From: Anaerolineaceae bacterium
GTDB taxonomy: Bacteria; Planctomycetota; Phycisphaerae; FEN-1346; JAACEH01
Assembly: GCA_011682595.1 (NCBI GenBank)
Contig: JAACEH010000073.1
Location: 1 to 11,608 of the forward strand
Reading direction: 5' to 3'
DNA length: 11,608 bases
Positions 5,572 through 11,608 of this stretch are shown piece after piece (position 1 is the stretch's first letter; the number at the start of each line of letters is the position of its first letter). The translations under genes were made by a program, and so were the position numbers. Under the pieces are notes generated by a model. That model did not search any database. It was not told where the DNA came from and saw nothing but the letters and a program-made list of their open reading frames with translations.

Positions 5572-6702
5572 GTGGCAGAACCGGCCTTCTCACAAATCGA
5601 TCACCAGCACATGGCCCGGGCGCTGGAACTGGCCCGCTGCGGCCTCGGCCGCGTCGAACCCAACCCCATGGTCGGCGCCGTCCTGGCCGACGGCCGGCAA
5701 ATAATCGCCCAGGGCCACCATCGCCGTTTCGGAGAGCCTCATGCCGAGGCCCTGGTCCTGACCGAGGCCGGCGACAAGGCCCGCGGGGCAACGCTCTACG
5801 TCACTCTCGAACCCTGCTGCCACCAGGGCAAGACCCCCCCCTGCAGCGAGGCCATCCTAGCCGCCGGCGTCGGCCGCGTGGTGGCCGCCATGGAAGACCC
5901 ATTCGCCAAGGTCCGCGGCCGCGGATGCCGACGGTTGCAGGAAGCGGGTCTCGACGTGCAGGTCGGCCTGCTCGAGACTCAGGCCCGCCGGCTCAACGCT
6001 CCCTTTATCAAGCGGCAGGAGACCGGCCGACCGTACGTCATCGCCAAGTGGGCCATGACGCTCGACGGCCGCCTGGCCGCCCCCGGCGGCGACTCAAAAT
6101 GGATCTCCGACCGGCAGAGCCGCCGCTGGGTCCACTCGCTGCGCAGCCGCGTCGACGGCATACTCGTCGGTTGCGGCACGGTCATCCACGACGACCCGCT
6201 GCTGACGGTTCGCCTCGAGGACCAAGCGACAGACTACGGCCGTCGCCCGGTGCGAATCGTGCTCGATGAGCGCCTGGAGATGCCGCCGGAATCGAAATTG
6301 CTGGAAACCGCGGGCCAGGCAGCGGTGCTTGTTTTCACCCGCCGGCCGGCCGACGGCCAGCGGGCCGCCAGACTCGCCGAGCGCGGAGCTACGGTGATTC
6401 AACTGCCCGGCGACGAGGACGGCCTCCGCCTGGCGGAACTGCTCGACGAACTGGGCCGCCGCGACATGACCAACCTCCTGGTCGAAGGCGGCCGACTGGT
6501 GCTCTCGTCGTTCTTTCGACAGGACCAGGTCGACAGCCTGGCCGTCTTCATTGCCCCGAAACTAATCGGCGGCCCGCCCACCCACGCCGCGCCGGGTCCC
6601 GACGGACTGGACCTGATGAGCCAGGCGGTCACGATTCTGCGGCCGACCTACACTCCCATCGGCGAGGACATTCTCGTCCAGGGTGTCCTGCGGGACTACT
6701 GA
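5572..6702 (+). CDS. ribD: Bifunctional riboflavin biosynthesis deaminase/reductase RibD
   Basis: RibD deaminates 2,5-diamino-6-ribosylamino-pyrimidinone 5'-phosphate and then reduces the ribosyl side chain with NADPH, two early steps of riboflavin synthesis. The N-terminal deaminase domain (about 8-145) has the zinc and proton-shuttle residues His57-Ala-Glu59, Cys82 in EPCCHQGKTPPC and Cys91. The C-terminal reductase domain (about 153-374) has KWAMTLDGR (159-167), GCGTVIHDDP (200-209) and LVEGG (303-307). The length of 376 residues is normal. The frame is open far upstream inside lspA, but GTG at 5572 with GGAG (5559-5562) 9 bases before it gives the usual N-terminus. It lies 32 bp after lspA and is probably in the same operon. 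No FMN riboswitch is seen, and ribE, ribA and ribH are not adjacent. Confidence 0.95.
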   Translation: MAEPAFSQIDHQHMARALELARCGLGRVEPNPMVGAVLADGRQIIAQGHHRRFGEPHAEALVLTEAGDKARGATLYVTLEPCCHQGKTPPCSEAILAAGVGRVVAAMEDPFAKVRGRGCRRLQEAGLDVQVGLLETQARRLNAPFIKRQETGRPYVIAKWAMTLDGRLAAPGGDSKWISDRQSRRWVHSLRSRVDGILVGCGTVIHDDPLLTVRLEDQATDYGRRPVRIVLDERLEMPPESKLLETAGQAAVLVFTRRPADGQRAARLAERGATVIQLPGDEDGLRLAELLDELGRRDMTNLLVEGGRLVLSSFFRQDQVDSLAVFIAPKLIGGPPTHAAPGPDGLDLMSQAVTILRPTYTPIGEDILVQGVLRDY

Positions 6703-6726
6703 TACTTCTCTCACTTGTGATGTGAC

Positions 6727-6744
6727 GGGGCCACTCACAGCCCC
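6727..6744. terminator. Hairpin between convergent genes
   Basis: GGGGC (6727-6731) pairs with GCCCC (6740-6744) over an 8-base loop, in the 32-bp gap between the convergent ribD and the DUF3106-like gene, whose stop codon lies in the loop. It could act in both directions. No T-run follows on either strand, so it is a weak candidate. Confidence 0.3.
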
Positions 6745-7250
6745 TGGTGGGTTTGCCAGAGTTTGACCAGGTGGCGGGCCCGGGCCTGGCCGGACAGGCC
6801 GTCGAGTACGGCCAGGTCCTGCCGTCCGAGCGAGGCCTCGAAGCGGGCCAGGGCCTGGCCTTGGCGGCACATGCGCTCTCGCTCCGCCGGCGGCATCTGC
6901 CGGAGCCGCTTGTACCAGCGGACGAGCTTGGCCCGTTGCCCGGAGTCGAGTTGCTGCAGGCGGCCCAGGCGGTCGAGCATCTTGAGTCGCCGGCCTTCGG
7001 ACATGGCCGCCCATTGGTTGCGGTTGCGCTTCAACTGCTTGGGGCTGACTCGCAGGCCGGCCTCCGAGAGAATCTGTTCCTGCAGAAAAGCCGACGATTC
7101 GCGGCGGCTCAGGGCCCAGGGGGCCAGCTCGCCCTGGCGGCCCAGACCCCGGGCGATACCCGGCAAGAGCAGCAGCACCAGGCCCGTGATGCCGGTCGCC
7201 GCCACGGCCAGGCGAAAGCAAAGGCTGAAGATGGAACGCCGGTCAGACAC
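6735..7250 (-). CDS. Membrane-anchored DUF3106-like protein linked to the anti-sigma factor
   Basis: The 171-residue protein has one N-terminal membrane segment (about 9-33) with basic residues before it. A long charged helical region rich in Arg, Leu and Gln follows. Repeated patterns such as LDRLGRLQQLDSGQRAKLVRWYKRLRQMPPAER occur across about 92-124 in successive helices and recall DUF3106, a family of unknown function. With one N-terminal helix, the C-terminal part would be periplasmic. The GTG at 7250 is chosen over the longer ATG at 7295 because GGGGAGG (7257-7263) lies 6 bases upstream and the gene then overlaps the anti-sigma stop by 8 bases. Tight coupling suggests it works with the anti-sigma factor, perhaps as a sensor or partner in the envelope. 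That role is inferred. Confidence 0.7.
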   Translation of the reverse strand: MSDRRSIFSLCFRLAVAATGITGLVLLLLPGIARGLGRQGELAPWALSRRESSAFLQEQILSEAGLRVSPKQLKRNRNQWAAMSEGRRLKMLDRLGRLQQLDSGQRAKLVRWYKRLRQMPPAERERMCRQGQALARFEASLGRQDLAVLDGLSGQARARHLVKLWQTHQGL

Positions 7251-7779
7251 CCGAAGCCTCCCCGCCCTGCTTGCTCCCGACTCCCTCCGGATCAATCACC
7301 GTGCCGAGTTCCTGCAACTGCTTGACCTCATCCATGGTCATCAGAGCGTCGATATCCTGGAGCAAATCCAGGTAAGTGATGGCCTCTCTCTGCTCGGGGG
7401 TGGGCAGATCGCTCAGCGGTTTGCTCGAGACGTACAGGCCGAACAGGAACACCGCCGCGGCAGCCGAGGCCGCCAGGCCGGCCAGGATGGACCGCCGGCC
7501 GCCGACCCGGGCCGCCCGGGCGGCCTGTTCGCTCTTTCGGACCTCCCGGGCAGAAAGCAGAACTTGGCGGCGAAAGTTGTTGCGGACGATCGGCTCCTCG
7601 AGCTCATCGAGCAGACGCCACGTCTCTTTCAACTCCTCCAGGCGGGCCCGACACTCGGGGCAGTCGGCCAGGTGCTCCTCGATCAGCCGGCGCGCACCGC
7701 CCTTCAACTCACCGTCAAGGTAAGCCGCCGTGTTCTCGGCAATGCGTCTGCAGATGGGACTCGGCTTCTCCACAATCAT
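7243..7779 (-). CDS. Zf-HC2 membrane anti-sigma factor
   Basis: The 178-residue protein begins with a putative zinc-finger anti-sigma domain: Cys10, then His36-x3-Cys40-x2-Cys43 (HLADCPEC), the ZAS pattern of proteins that bind and silence ECF sigma factors. A single membrane segment spans about 98-117. The remaining 60 residues would lie outside and end in an acidic helical stretch around LLQDIDALMTMDEVKQL (139-155), a kind of tail I associate with planctomycete anti-sigma factors. The partner is very likely the ECF sigma factor encoded 188 bp upstream on the same strand. An intrinsic terminator lies between them. The ribosome site before the ATG is weak, while the following gene overlaps this one by 8 bp with a strong site. 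Confidence 0.88.
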   Translation of the reverse strand: MIVEKPSPICRRIAENTAAYLDGELKGGARRLIEEHLADCPECRARLEELKETWRLLDELEEPIVRNNFRRQVLLSAREVRKSEQAARAARVGGRRSILAGLAASAAAAVFLFGLYVSSKPLSDLPTPEQREAITYLDLLQDIDALMTMDEVKQLQELGTVIDPEGVGSKQGGEASGV

Positions 7780-7904
7780 CTATCTCGGCAGAGAATACTG
7801 AAACGGACAGGAAAACCCACCACGGCCATATTCAACCCCGCCCGGGTGGCCGGGATTCTCGGAATCCGCAGAATATTCCCCGTTGACCCGCCGGCCAGGC
7901 GCAG
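7780..7904 (-). other. Anti-sigma leader region
   Basis: This stretch separates the sigma terminator from the anti-sigma start. It contains the inverted repeat GGATTC/GAATCC (7853-7858 and 7862-7867, 3-base loop) and the palindrome GAATATTC (7871-7878). Read on the - strand it includes TTGAAT, but no good -10 follows at the right distance. If the anti-sigma gene has its own promoter, it should be here. Confidence 0.3.
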
Positions 7905-7933
7905 AAAAAAACGGCCCCCTCTGCCGGCGGCCG
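7905..7933 (-). terminator. Intrinsic terminator after the sigma gene
   Basis: On the - strand, CGGCC (7933-7929) pairs with GGCCG (7916-7912). One G-G mismatch and two more G-C pairs lie inside, around a 6-base loop, and seven T residues follow at once (7911-7905). The hairpin starts 34 bases after the sigma stop codon. This is a textbook Rho-independent terminator shape. It lies before the anti-sigma gene, so read-through or a separate promoter must supply anti-sigma mRNA. Confidence 0.75.
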
Positions 7934-7967
7934 CTCAACTTCCACTGCCCTGAAAAAATTCTTCCCG

Positions 7968-8633
7968 TCACGACGTGCTGCGACGAATCCGGCCGGTCCT
8001 GACGTAGTGGCCCAGCCGCTCCCGGAGGTTGCTGCGGGCTCGGGCCAGCAGGCTCTTGACAGCCATCACCGAACAGCCCATCACCGCCCCGATCTCGTCG
8101 TAGCTCATGCCCTCGTACTTGTTCAGGATGACCGCCACCTTCTGGTTCTCGGGCAACTGGTCCACCGACTCGCGGACCTGCAGCCGAAGTTCCTGCTGCT
8201 CCAGATGCGCCTCGGGCTGAGCGACGCGGTGGTCCTCGACGTGCGAGGAGGTCTGACCTTCCTGGGTCTCCTCCGCGGTGTAGCTCAGCGGCACGCTGAT
8301 ATTGCGCCGCCGGCTGCGGCTGCGCAGGGCGTTCAGGCTGACGTTGGCTGCAATGCGATATATCCAGGTGGAAAAACGCGCCTTCGGCTGGTACCGCTCG
8401 CGCGTCCGGTAGACTCTCAGAAAAACTTCCTGGGCCAGGTCCTCGGCCTCCGCCTCGTCGCTGACGAAACGATAAACCAGGGCCACAACTCGCCCCTGGT
8501 GGCGGGCCACCAGTTCCTCGAAGGCCGACTCGTCCCCCTGCTTCAGGGCCAGCATCAGGGCAACGTCCGGGTCGACCGCGGCGCCTCGGGCGCCAATTGC
8601 TTCGTAGGTCGTTGCCGCAGTGGTCTTGGCCAT
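7968..8633 (-). CDS. ECF-family RNA polymerase sigma factor (RpoE-like)
   Basis: The 221-residue protein is an extracytoplasmic-function (group 4) sigma factor. Region 2 runs from about 37 to 110, with the core-binding and -10 recognition block DEAEAEDLAQEVFLRVYR (59-76) and ARFSTWIYRIAANVSLNALR (85-104). Region 4 runs from about 150 to 206, with ESVDQLPENQKVAVIL and the helix-turn-helix MSYDEIGAVMGCSVMAVKSLLARAR (about 176-200). A charged linker of about 40 residues joins them. The ATG at 8633 has GAGAGGAA (8648-8641) 7 bases upstream. The 22-residue N-terminal extension before region 2 is longer than in minimal ECF proteins. Its likely inhibitor is the anti-sigma factor encoded next on this strand. 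The target genes are unknown. Confidence 0.95.
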   Translation of the reverse strand: MAKTTAATTYEAIGARGAAVDPDVALMLALKQGDESAFEELVARHQGRVVALVYRFVSDEAEAEDLAQEVFLRVYRTRERYQPKARFSTWIYRIAANVSLNALRSRSRRRNISVPLSYTAEETQEGQTSSHVEDHRVAQPEAHLEQQELRLQVRESVDQLPENQKVAVILNKYEGMSYDEIGAVMGCSVMAVKSLLARARSNLRERLGHYVRTGRIRRSTS

Positions 8634-8917
8634 CGATCGCTTCCTCTCACAAGCCCAAGGAGCTCAGTCGCCGGGCTCCCAACTCGCAAACCCCGGCGGA
8701 CGCAAACGCCAACAAGCGATAAGACGCTAAATTGTGCCTCAAACTCTTACGTTCGTAAAGCGATTTTCGGCAACTTTCCACAAAATTCTTCCAGTCCCTT
8801 CTTCGCATAACTGCAAAAGCCGCCGGGAAACACTCGCAAACGGCCATTCCGCTCACTTCAGGCAGACTCCCTACGGTCCCCCATTATTCACACCCTCACT
8901 CTCCGCCACCGCACCCT
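8634..8917 (-). other. Region upstream of the sigma gene
   Basis: This 284-bp gap between the methylase and sigma genes has no credible gene. A 69-codon open frame inside it has no family resemblance. On the - strand GGAGC (8679-8675) can pair with GCTCC (8663-8659), and the ribosome site follows. A TTACG/CGTAA inverted repeat lies at 8747-8758. No clear terminator for the methylase is seen. Confidence 0.4.
8731..8759 (-). promoter_or_regulatory. Possible sigma-gene promoter with overlapping inverted repeat
   Basis: On the - strand, TTTACG (8759-8754) and CACAAT (8736-8731) are 17 bases apart, each matching four of six consensus bases. The inverted repeat TTACG-TT-CGTAA (8747-8758) overlaps the -35, as an operator would. 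The leader would be about 90 bases. The match is modest and may be chance. Confidence 0.3.
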
Positions 8918-9727
8918 TCACCGCTTTGATCCCTGGGCGCTCTTTCGGCCCGGCGTCTTGCGCGGGGAGGTGGTCTTGCCGACCTTTCGAGTCCCACCTT
9001 TTGTCTTGCCGCGCTTCGCCGTTGAGCGTTTGGCCGCCGGGGCTTCCTTCTTCATGATCAGCAGATAGTTGAAGCCCCGCAGGAAGAAGTTGCCCTCGAC
9101 GGCGGCCTTGTGCCAGTTGGAGCGCTTGAGCTTGGCGTTGTGACGGACCACGGCCACGATATCGACCGCTTTGAAGTGCTTCCGCAGAATCGCGAACAAC
9201 TCAAAACCGATCGCGCTGAAGGGCCGGCCCTTAGTGAACGAGTCCGAGACGTAGAGGGCCATGTAGCGGCGATCTTTCAGCACGCGATGAATCTCACGGA
9301 CCACCTGTTCCATAGCTTCGTAGTAGGCCCGGTCGGCCGAGTCCAGTTTGCCGATGCACCGCGGATCGTCACCGTAGTCGATGTGCGTCGAGTACGGTGG
9401 ATCGACGAACACGAAGTCGGCCTTGCCGTCCTCCAGCGGCAACTTGCGGGCGTCGACCTTGAAAATATCCTTGCGGGTCGGATGGACGTCGTACCCCAGG
9501 GCCCGCCGCCCCAACTCCCGGGCCACGTCCAGCGTAGTGCCGCTGCCGGCCATCGGATCGACCACCAGGTCCTTCTCGCGCGTGTACCGCTGGAGCAGGT
9601 TCCAGATGATGTACGACGGCGTCGCCCCGCGATAGTCCCGGTCGCCCTGCATCGCGGCCCCGTAGTGCTGCGACGGATACTCCCACAGCGTCGTCGTCTG
9701 AAGCCGAAGCCTGGGTTTGCTCTTCAT
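8918..9727 (-). CDS. Orphan N4/N6-type DNA methylase with basic C-terminal tail
   Basis: The 269-residue protein is an S-adenosylmethionine-dependent DNA methylase of the N-4/N-6 kind. The SAM-binding motif I is DPMAGSGTT (57-65), and the catalytic motif IV is DPPY (109-112) in VFVDPPYSTHIDY. Both are followed by the family's C-terminal core, ending in FLRGFNYLLIMKK (215-227). An N-terminal TTTLWEYPSQHYG block (11-23) is typical of this orphan family. Motif I comes before DPPY, the reverse of the common beta-class order. From about 230 the protein becomes a 40-residue Lys/Arg/Ala/Thr/Ser/Gly/Pro tail with 15 basic and no acidic residues. The ATG at 9727 is chosen because GGAGG (9742-9738) lies 10 bases upstream. 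Open frame continues to 9916 but is not family-like. No restriction gene is adjacent, so it is probably not a restriction-modification pair. Target base and site are unknown, and an RNA target is not excluded. Confidence 0.88.
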   Translation of the reverse strand: MKSKPRLRLQTTTLWEYPSQHYGAAMQGDRDYRGATPSYIIWNLLQRYTREKDLVVDPMAGSGTTLDVARELGRRALGYDVHPTRKDIFKVDARKLPLEDGKADFVFVDPPYSTHIDYGDDPRCIGKLDSADRAYYEAMEQVVREIHRVLKDRRYMALYVSDSFTKGRPFSAIGFELFAILRKHFKAVDIVAVVRHNAKLKRSNWHKAAVEGNFFLRGFNYLLIMKKEAPAAKRSTAKRGKTKGGTRKVGKTTSPRKTPGRKSAQGSKR

Positions 9728-9967
9728 TCGCTCCTGCCCTCCGTCTAAACTCCGCTGCCACGGCCTGCATGCGCCGTTAGAATAGCCGCCCGAGAGCCGA
9801 CACACAAAACGAAAAAGCCCACCCCGGCCACACCGCTCACTTTCACGTCCGCTTTCACGTTGCCATGCGCTCGAAACCGTGGTAACCTTAGCGCAGCCAA
9901 GTCGCGCTCTATGCACGCCTCTGGCAGGCCCTCTTCGGTGCAGGTGGTGGAGCTGAGATTATCGATC
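9728..9967. other. Divergent intergenic region with direct repeat
   Basis: The 240-bp gap separates the divergent methylase and receiver-like genes. CTTTCACGT occurs twice, at 9840-9848 and 9852-9860, with a 12-base period close to one helical turn, which suggests an operator. On the - strand TATTCT (9784-9779) is a possible weak -10 for the methylase with a poor -35 (TTGTGT). No good promoter is seen on the + strand. Confidence 0.4.
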
Positions 9968-10600
9968 ATGGATGATCACCACGAACTCAATCAGCCGAAT
10001 CGCAGGCCACCGGCGACCCCGCTGATCCGTCCGGTTCGTCCGCCACTGGCCGTCCTGGCCGTCGGCCCCGCCGACCATCCGGTTGCCCACGCCGTTGTCA
10101 ACGCCTTGGGCCGGGCGGGCTGCGAGGTAACCGAATCGGCCGACCTCTACCAGGCGGTCGTCATGATCGCCCGCGACCCGGCCCGGTTCGCCGCCGTGAC
10201 CCTGCCGGTGGACTATTTCAACCGCCAGGAGTTGCGACTGTTCCCCATGGCCGCCCGCCGCTGGCCCGCCCTGAAGACCATCGCCCTGGCCCGGCCCGCT
10301 TTCGCCTACAAGGCCGCCGTGGCCGACCTGGCCGGGGCCCACCTGGTCTGCACCGATGCCGACCGTGCCCACGAGGTGCTCGCCCTGCTGGGCGTCCGAC
10401 CCGAGGCGCCTGCGACCGCCAAGCCGCTTGCCCAGCCGCCCCCGCCGCCGACTGTGCAACGGAGGCCGATCGCCAAACCCGTCGCCCCGCCGGGCCCGCC
10501 GCTCGAGGTGCTGACCGAGGAAGAAATTACCGCCCTGATGGCCGACATGGACGAGAGCGACGAGCAACCGTTGCCCAGGAATGGAACTCTCGATGAGTAG
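9968..10600 (+). CDS. Degenerate receiver-domain protein with proline-rich linker
   Basis: The 210-residue protein has a response-regulator-like alpha/beta domain at about 27-142. The pattern fits a receiver: a first strand PLAVLAVGP, helix HAVVNALGRAGCEVTESADLYQAV, and a fourth strand LKTIALARP. Key residues are missing, however. The strand where the phosphoacceptor Asp belongs reads AAVTLPVDY (75-83), and the N-terminal acidic pair is absent. It is followed by a Pro/Ala-rich linker (146-178) and a conserved-looking C-terminal helix LTEEEITALMADMDE (182-196). No DNA-binding or enzymatic domain is seen. The ATG at 9968 has only a weak ribosome site, and an in-frame ATG at 9911 is an alternative. 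Its stop overlaps the next gene's start by 8 bases, so the two are translationally coupled and probably act together. Confidence 0.65.
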   Translation: MDDHHELNQPNRRPPATPLIRPVRPPLAVLAVGPADHPVAHAVVNALGRAGCEVTESADLYQAVVMIARDPARFAAVTLPVDYFNRQELRLFPMAARRWPALKTIALARPAFAYKAAVADLAGAHLVCTDADRAHEVLALLGVRPEAPATAKPLAQPPPPPTVQRRPIAKPVAPPGPPLEVLTEEEITALMADMDESDEQPLPRNGTLDE

Positions 10601-11608
10601 CGATGCCGCCGACATCATTCTGCTGGCGCCCGAAGCAGACCTCCGCCGCGAAGTGGCCGAGGCCCTGCCGGGAGCCGCCGCTTACGACTCGCCGCTGGAG
10701 GCCCTGGCCGATTTCGCCGCGGGCAGCGCCACGGCGCTTGTCGCCACCACCGGCGGACTCGGCTACCGCGGCAAGGAAATCATAGCCACCGCCCGAAACG
10801 CCAAGGCCGGCTCGGCCGTCTTCGTCCTCGGTCCCCCGGAAGAAGAGTCGCCGATGGCCGAACTGGCCGAAGCCGGAGCCAACGACTACTTCGTCTGGCC
10901 CTTCGGCCTGCACGAGTTGACCCTCGCCGTGGCCGCTCACCAGAGGCCGCAGACCATCCCCATGCCCCGGGCCGAATCCCGCCCCTCGGAGTTGCGACTC
11001 CGCGCCGCCAGGCCGCAAGAGCCGCCCCTGACTTCGGCCACCCGCCGCATCATGCGAACACTGGGCCGTCTGGCCAGCCAGCCCTCCCAACAAATCGCTT
11101 CCGGGGGCGCCGATGCCTTGTTGGAAATGGACGAACTGGCCGGTGTGTCGCTGTTCGACCTGGCGAACCCGAAGGCCCCGCTGGCCTGGGCCGGAGCGCC
11201 GCCCGAGACCGCAACCATCGCCAAGGCCCTTCTGCAGCCGTCGCTCCCCATTGACCGCTGGACGCCCCTGGCCGGCGGGACATGGCTGCTGGTCGGTCCC
11301 GCCGAGGAAGGGGGGGTGGCCTCGCAGCTTGCCGTTGCCGCTTCGATGGCCGAAGGACCGGTCTCGGCGGCCTTGCTCGACGAGTTAACCTCGTGTGCGA
11401 ACGTGCTGATGGCCCTGGCCTCGGCGGCCCGCCAGAAGGAGGCGGCCCTGCGGGTGCTTTCGACCGACGGCGAGACCGGGCTGGCCAGCCGCCGCTATCT
11501 GGACCACTACCTGGCCGGGCTCTTGCGCCGCGCGGGACAGAAACGGTGCGAAGTGACGCTGGCCCTCTTCTGGCTGACCGGTGAGCCGTCGCTCGTCGGG
11601 GCCACGCT
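10593..11608 (+). CDS. Receiver-like/GGDEF protein, 3' end outside window
   Basis: The open frame starts with ATG at 10593 inside the previous gene's stop and runs unbroken to the window end (338 codons seen). Residues 7-115 resemble a receiver domain, including EAGANDYFVWPFGLHEL (93-109). The conserved Lys before Pro-Phe is Trp, and the phosphoacceptor strand reads ALVATTG (48-54) without Asp. A middle region (about 150-285) has the look of a GAF-like sensor domain, then a helical connector leads to STDGETGLASRRYLDHYL (290-307). That matches the DxLTGLxNRRxL start of GGDEF domains, which make cyclic di-GMP. The next strand reads LALFWLTG (323-330), where an active enzyme has FDxD, so the metal-binding Asp residues appear lost. 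The GGDEF motif itself lies beyond the window. GGA (10583-10585) is a possible ribosome site. Confidence 0.75.
   Translation, partial: MSSDAADIILLAPEADLRREVAEALPGAAAYDSPLEALADFAAGSATALVATTGGLGYRGKEIIATARNAKAGSAVFVLGPPEEESPMAELAEAGANDYFVWPFGLHELTLAVAAHQRPQTIPMPRAESRPSELRLRAARPQEPPLTSATRRIMRTLGRLASQPSQQIASGGADALLEMDELAGVSLFDLANPKAPLAWAGAPPETATIAKALLQPSLPIDRWTPLAGGTWLLVGPAEEGGVASQLAVAASMAEGPVSAALLDELTSCANVLMALASAARQKEAALRVLSTDGETGLASRRYLDHYLAGLLRRAGQKRCEVTLALFWLTGEPSLVGAT

Noticed and set aside
6763..7953. 396-codon + strand frame across the anti-sigma region
   Set aside because: It runs opposite two genes with clear domains and coupled starts, and its Arg/Ser/Pro-rich composition is that of a shadow frame.
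8007..8810. 267-codon + strand frame opposite the sigma gene
   Set aside because: The - strand frame has both sigma regions. The + frame has no recognisable family.
8647..8856. 69-codon - strand frame upstream of the sigma gene
   Set aside because: It has no ribosome site and no family resemblance, and it overlaps the likely sigma promoter region.

Overview
The window looks like a chromosomal segment of a high-GC planctomycete, most likely of the Phycisphaerae type. This is an inference from several signs: strongly G/C-ending codons, dnaA standing apart from dnaN and gyrB, a zf-HC2 anti-sigma factor of the planctomycete kind, an intergenic hairpin element bounded by GGGTGGCATGG, and a 3' RNase P RNA of bacterial type A. 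No phage, plasmid, transposase, CRISPR or tRNA signal was seen.

Layout. Positions 1-223 hold the 3' part of RNase P RNA (rnpB, 5' end outside the window), followed by a T-run. On the + strand come a DUF4432/aldose-epimerase-like protein (381-1460), a two-domain GNAT acetyltransferase (1589-2509), an intergenic region with DnaA-box-like sites, and dnaA (2787-4268). A 324-bp structured gap follows, with three inverted repeats, a 16-bp tandem repeat and a clear sigma-70 promoter. That promoter serves a probable operon: a TraR/DksA zinc-finger protein (4593-4970), lspA overlapping it by 34 bp (4937-5539), and ribD (5572-6702). Convergent on the - strand is a regulatory module: ECF sigma factor (8633-7968), intrinsic terminator, zf-HC2 membrane anti-sigma factor (7779-7243) and an 8-bp-overlapping membrane-anchored protein resembling DUF3106 (7250-6735). 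Further up the - strand is an orphan DNA methylase with a histone-H1-like basic tail (9727-8918). Divergent from it on the + strand are two overlapping genes: a degenerate receiver-domain protein (9968-10600) and a degenerate-receiver/GGDEF protein that runs off the window end (10593 to 11608).

How the genes may work together. The first two thirds is mostly housekeeping: tRNA maturation, replication initiation, lipoprotein processing and riboflavin synthesis. The last third is regulatory. The sigma/anti-sigma/third-protein set looks like one envelope-linked signalling unit, with a terminator that probably sets the sigma to anti-sigma ratio. The two overlapping receiver-like genes lack the usual phosphoacceptor residues, and the GGDEF start of the second lacks the usual metal-binding Asp pair, so they may form a phosphorylation-independent signalling pair. 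I do not see strong evidence for a wholly new defence or mobile system. The best candidates for something undescribed are the pseudo-receiver/GGDEF pair, the sigma module with its third gene, and the methylase with the H1-like tail.
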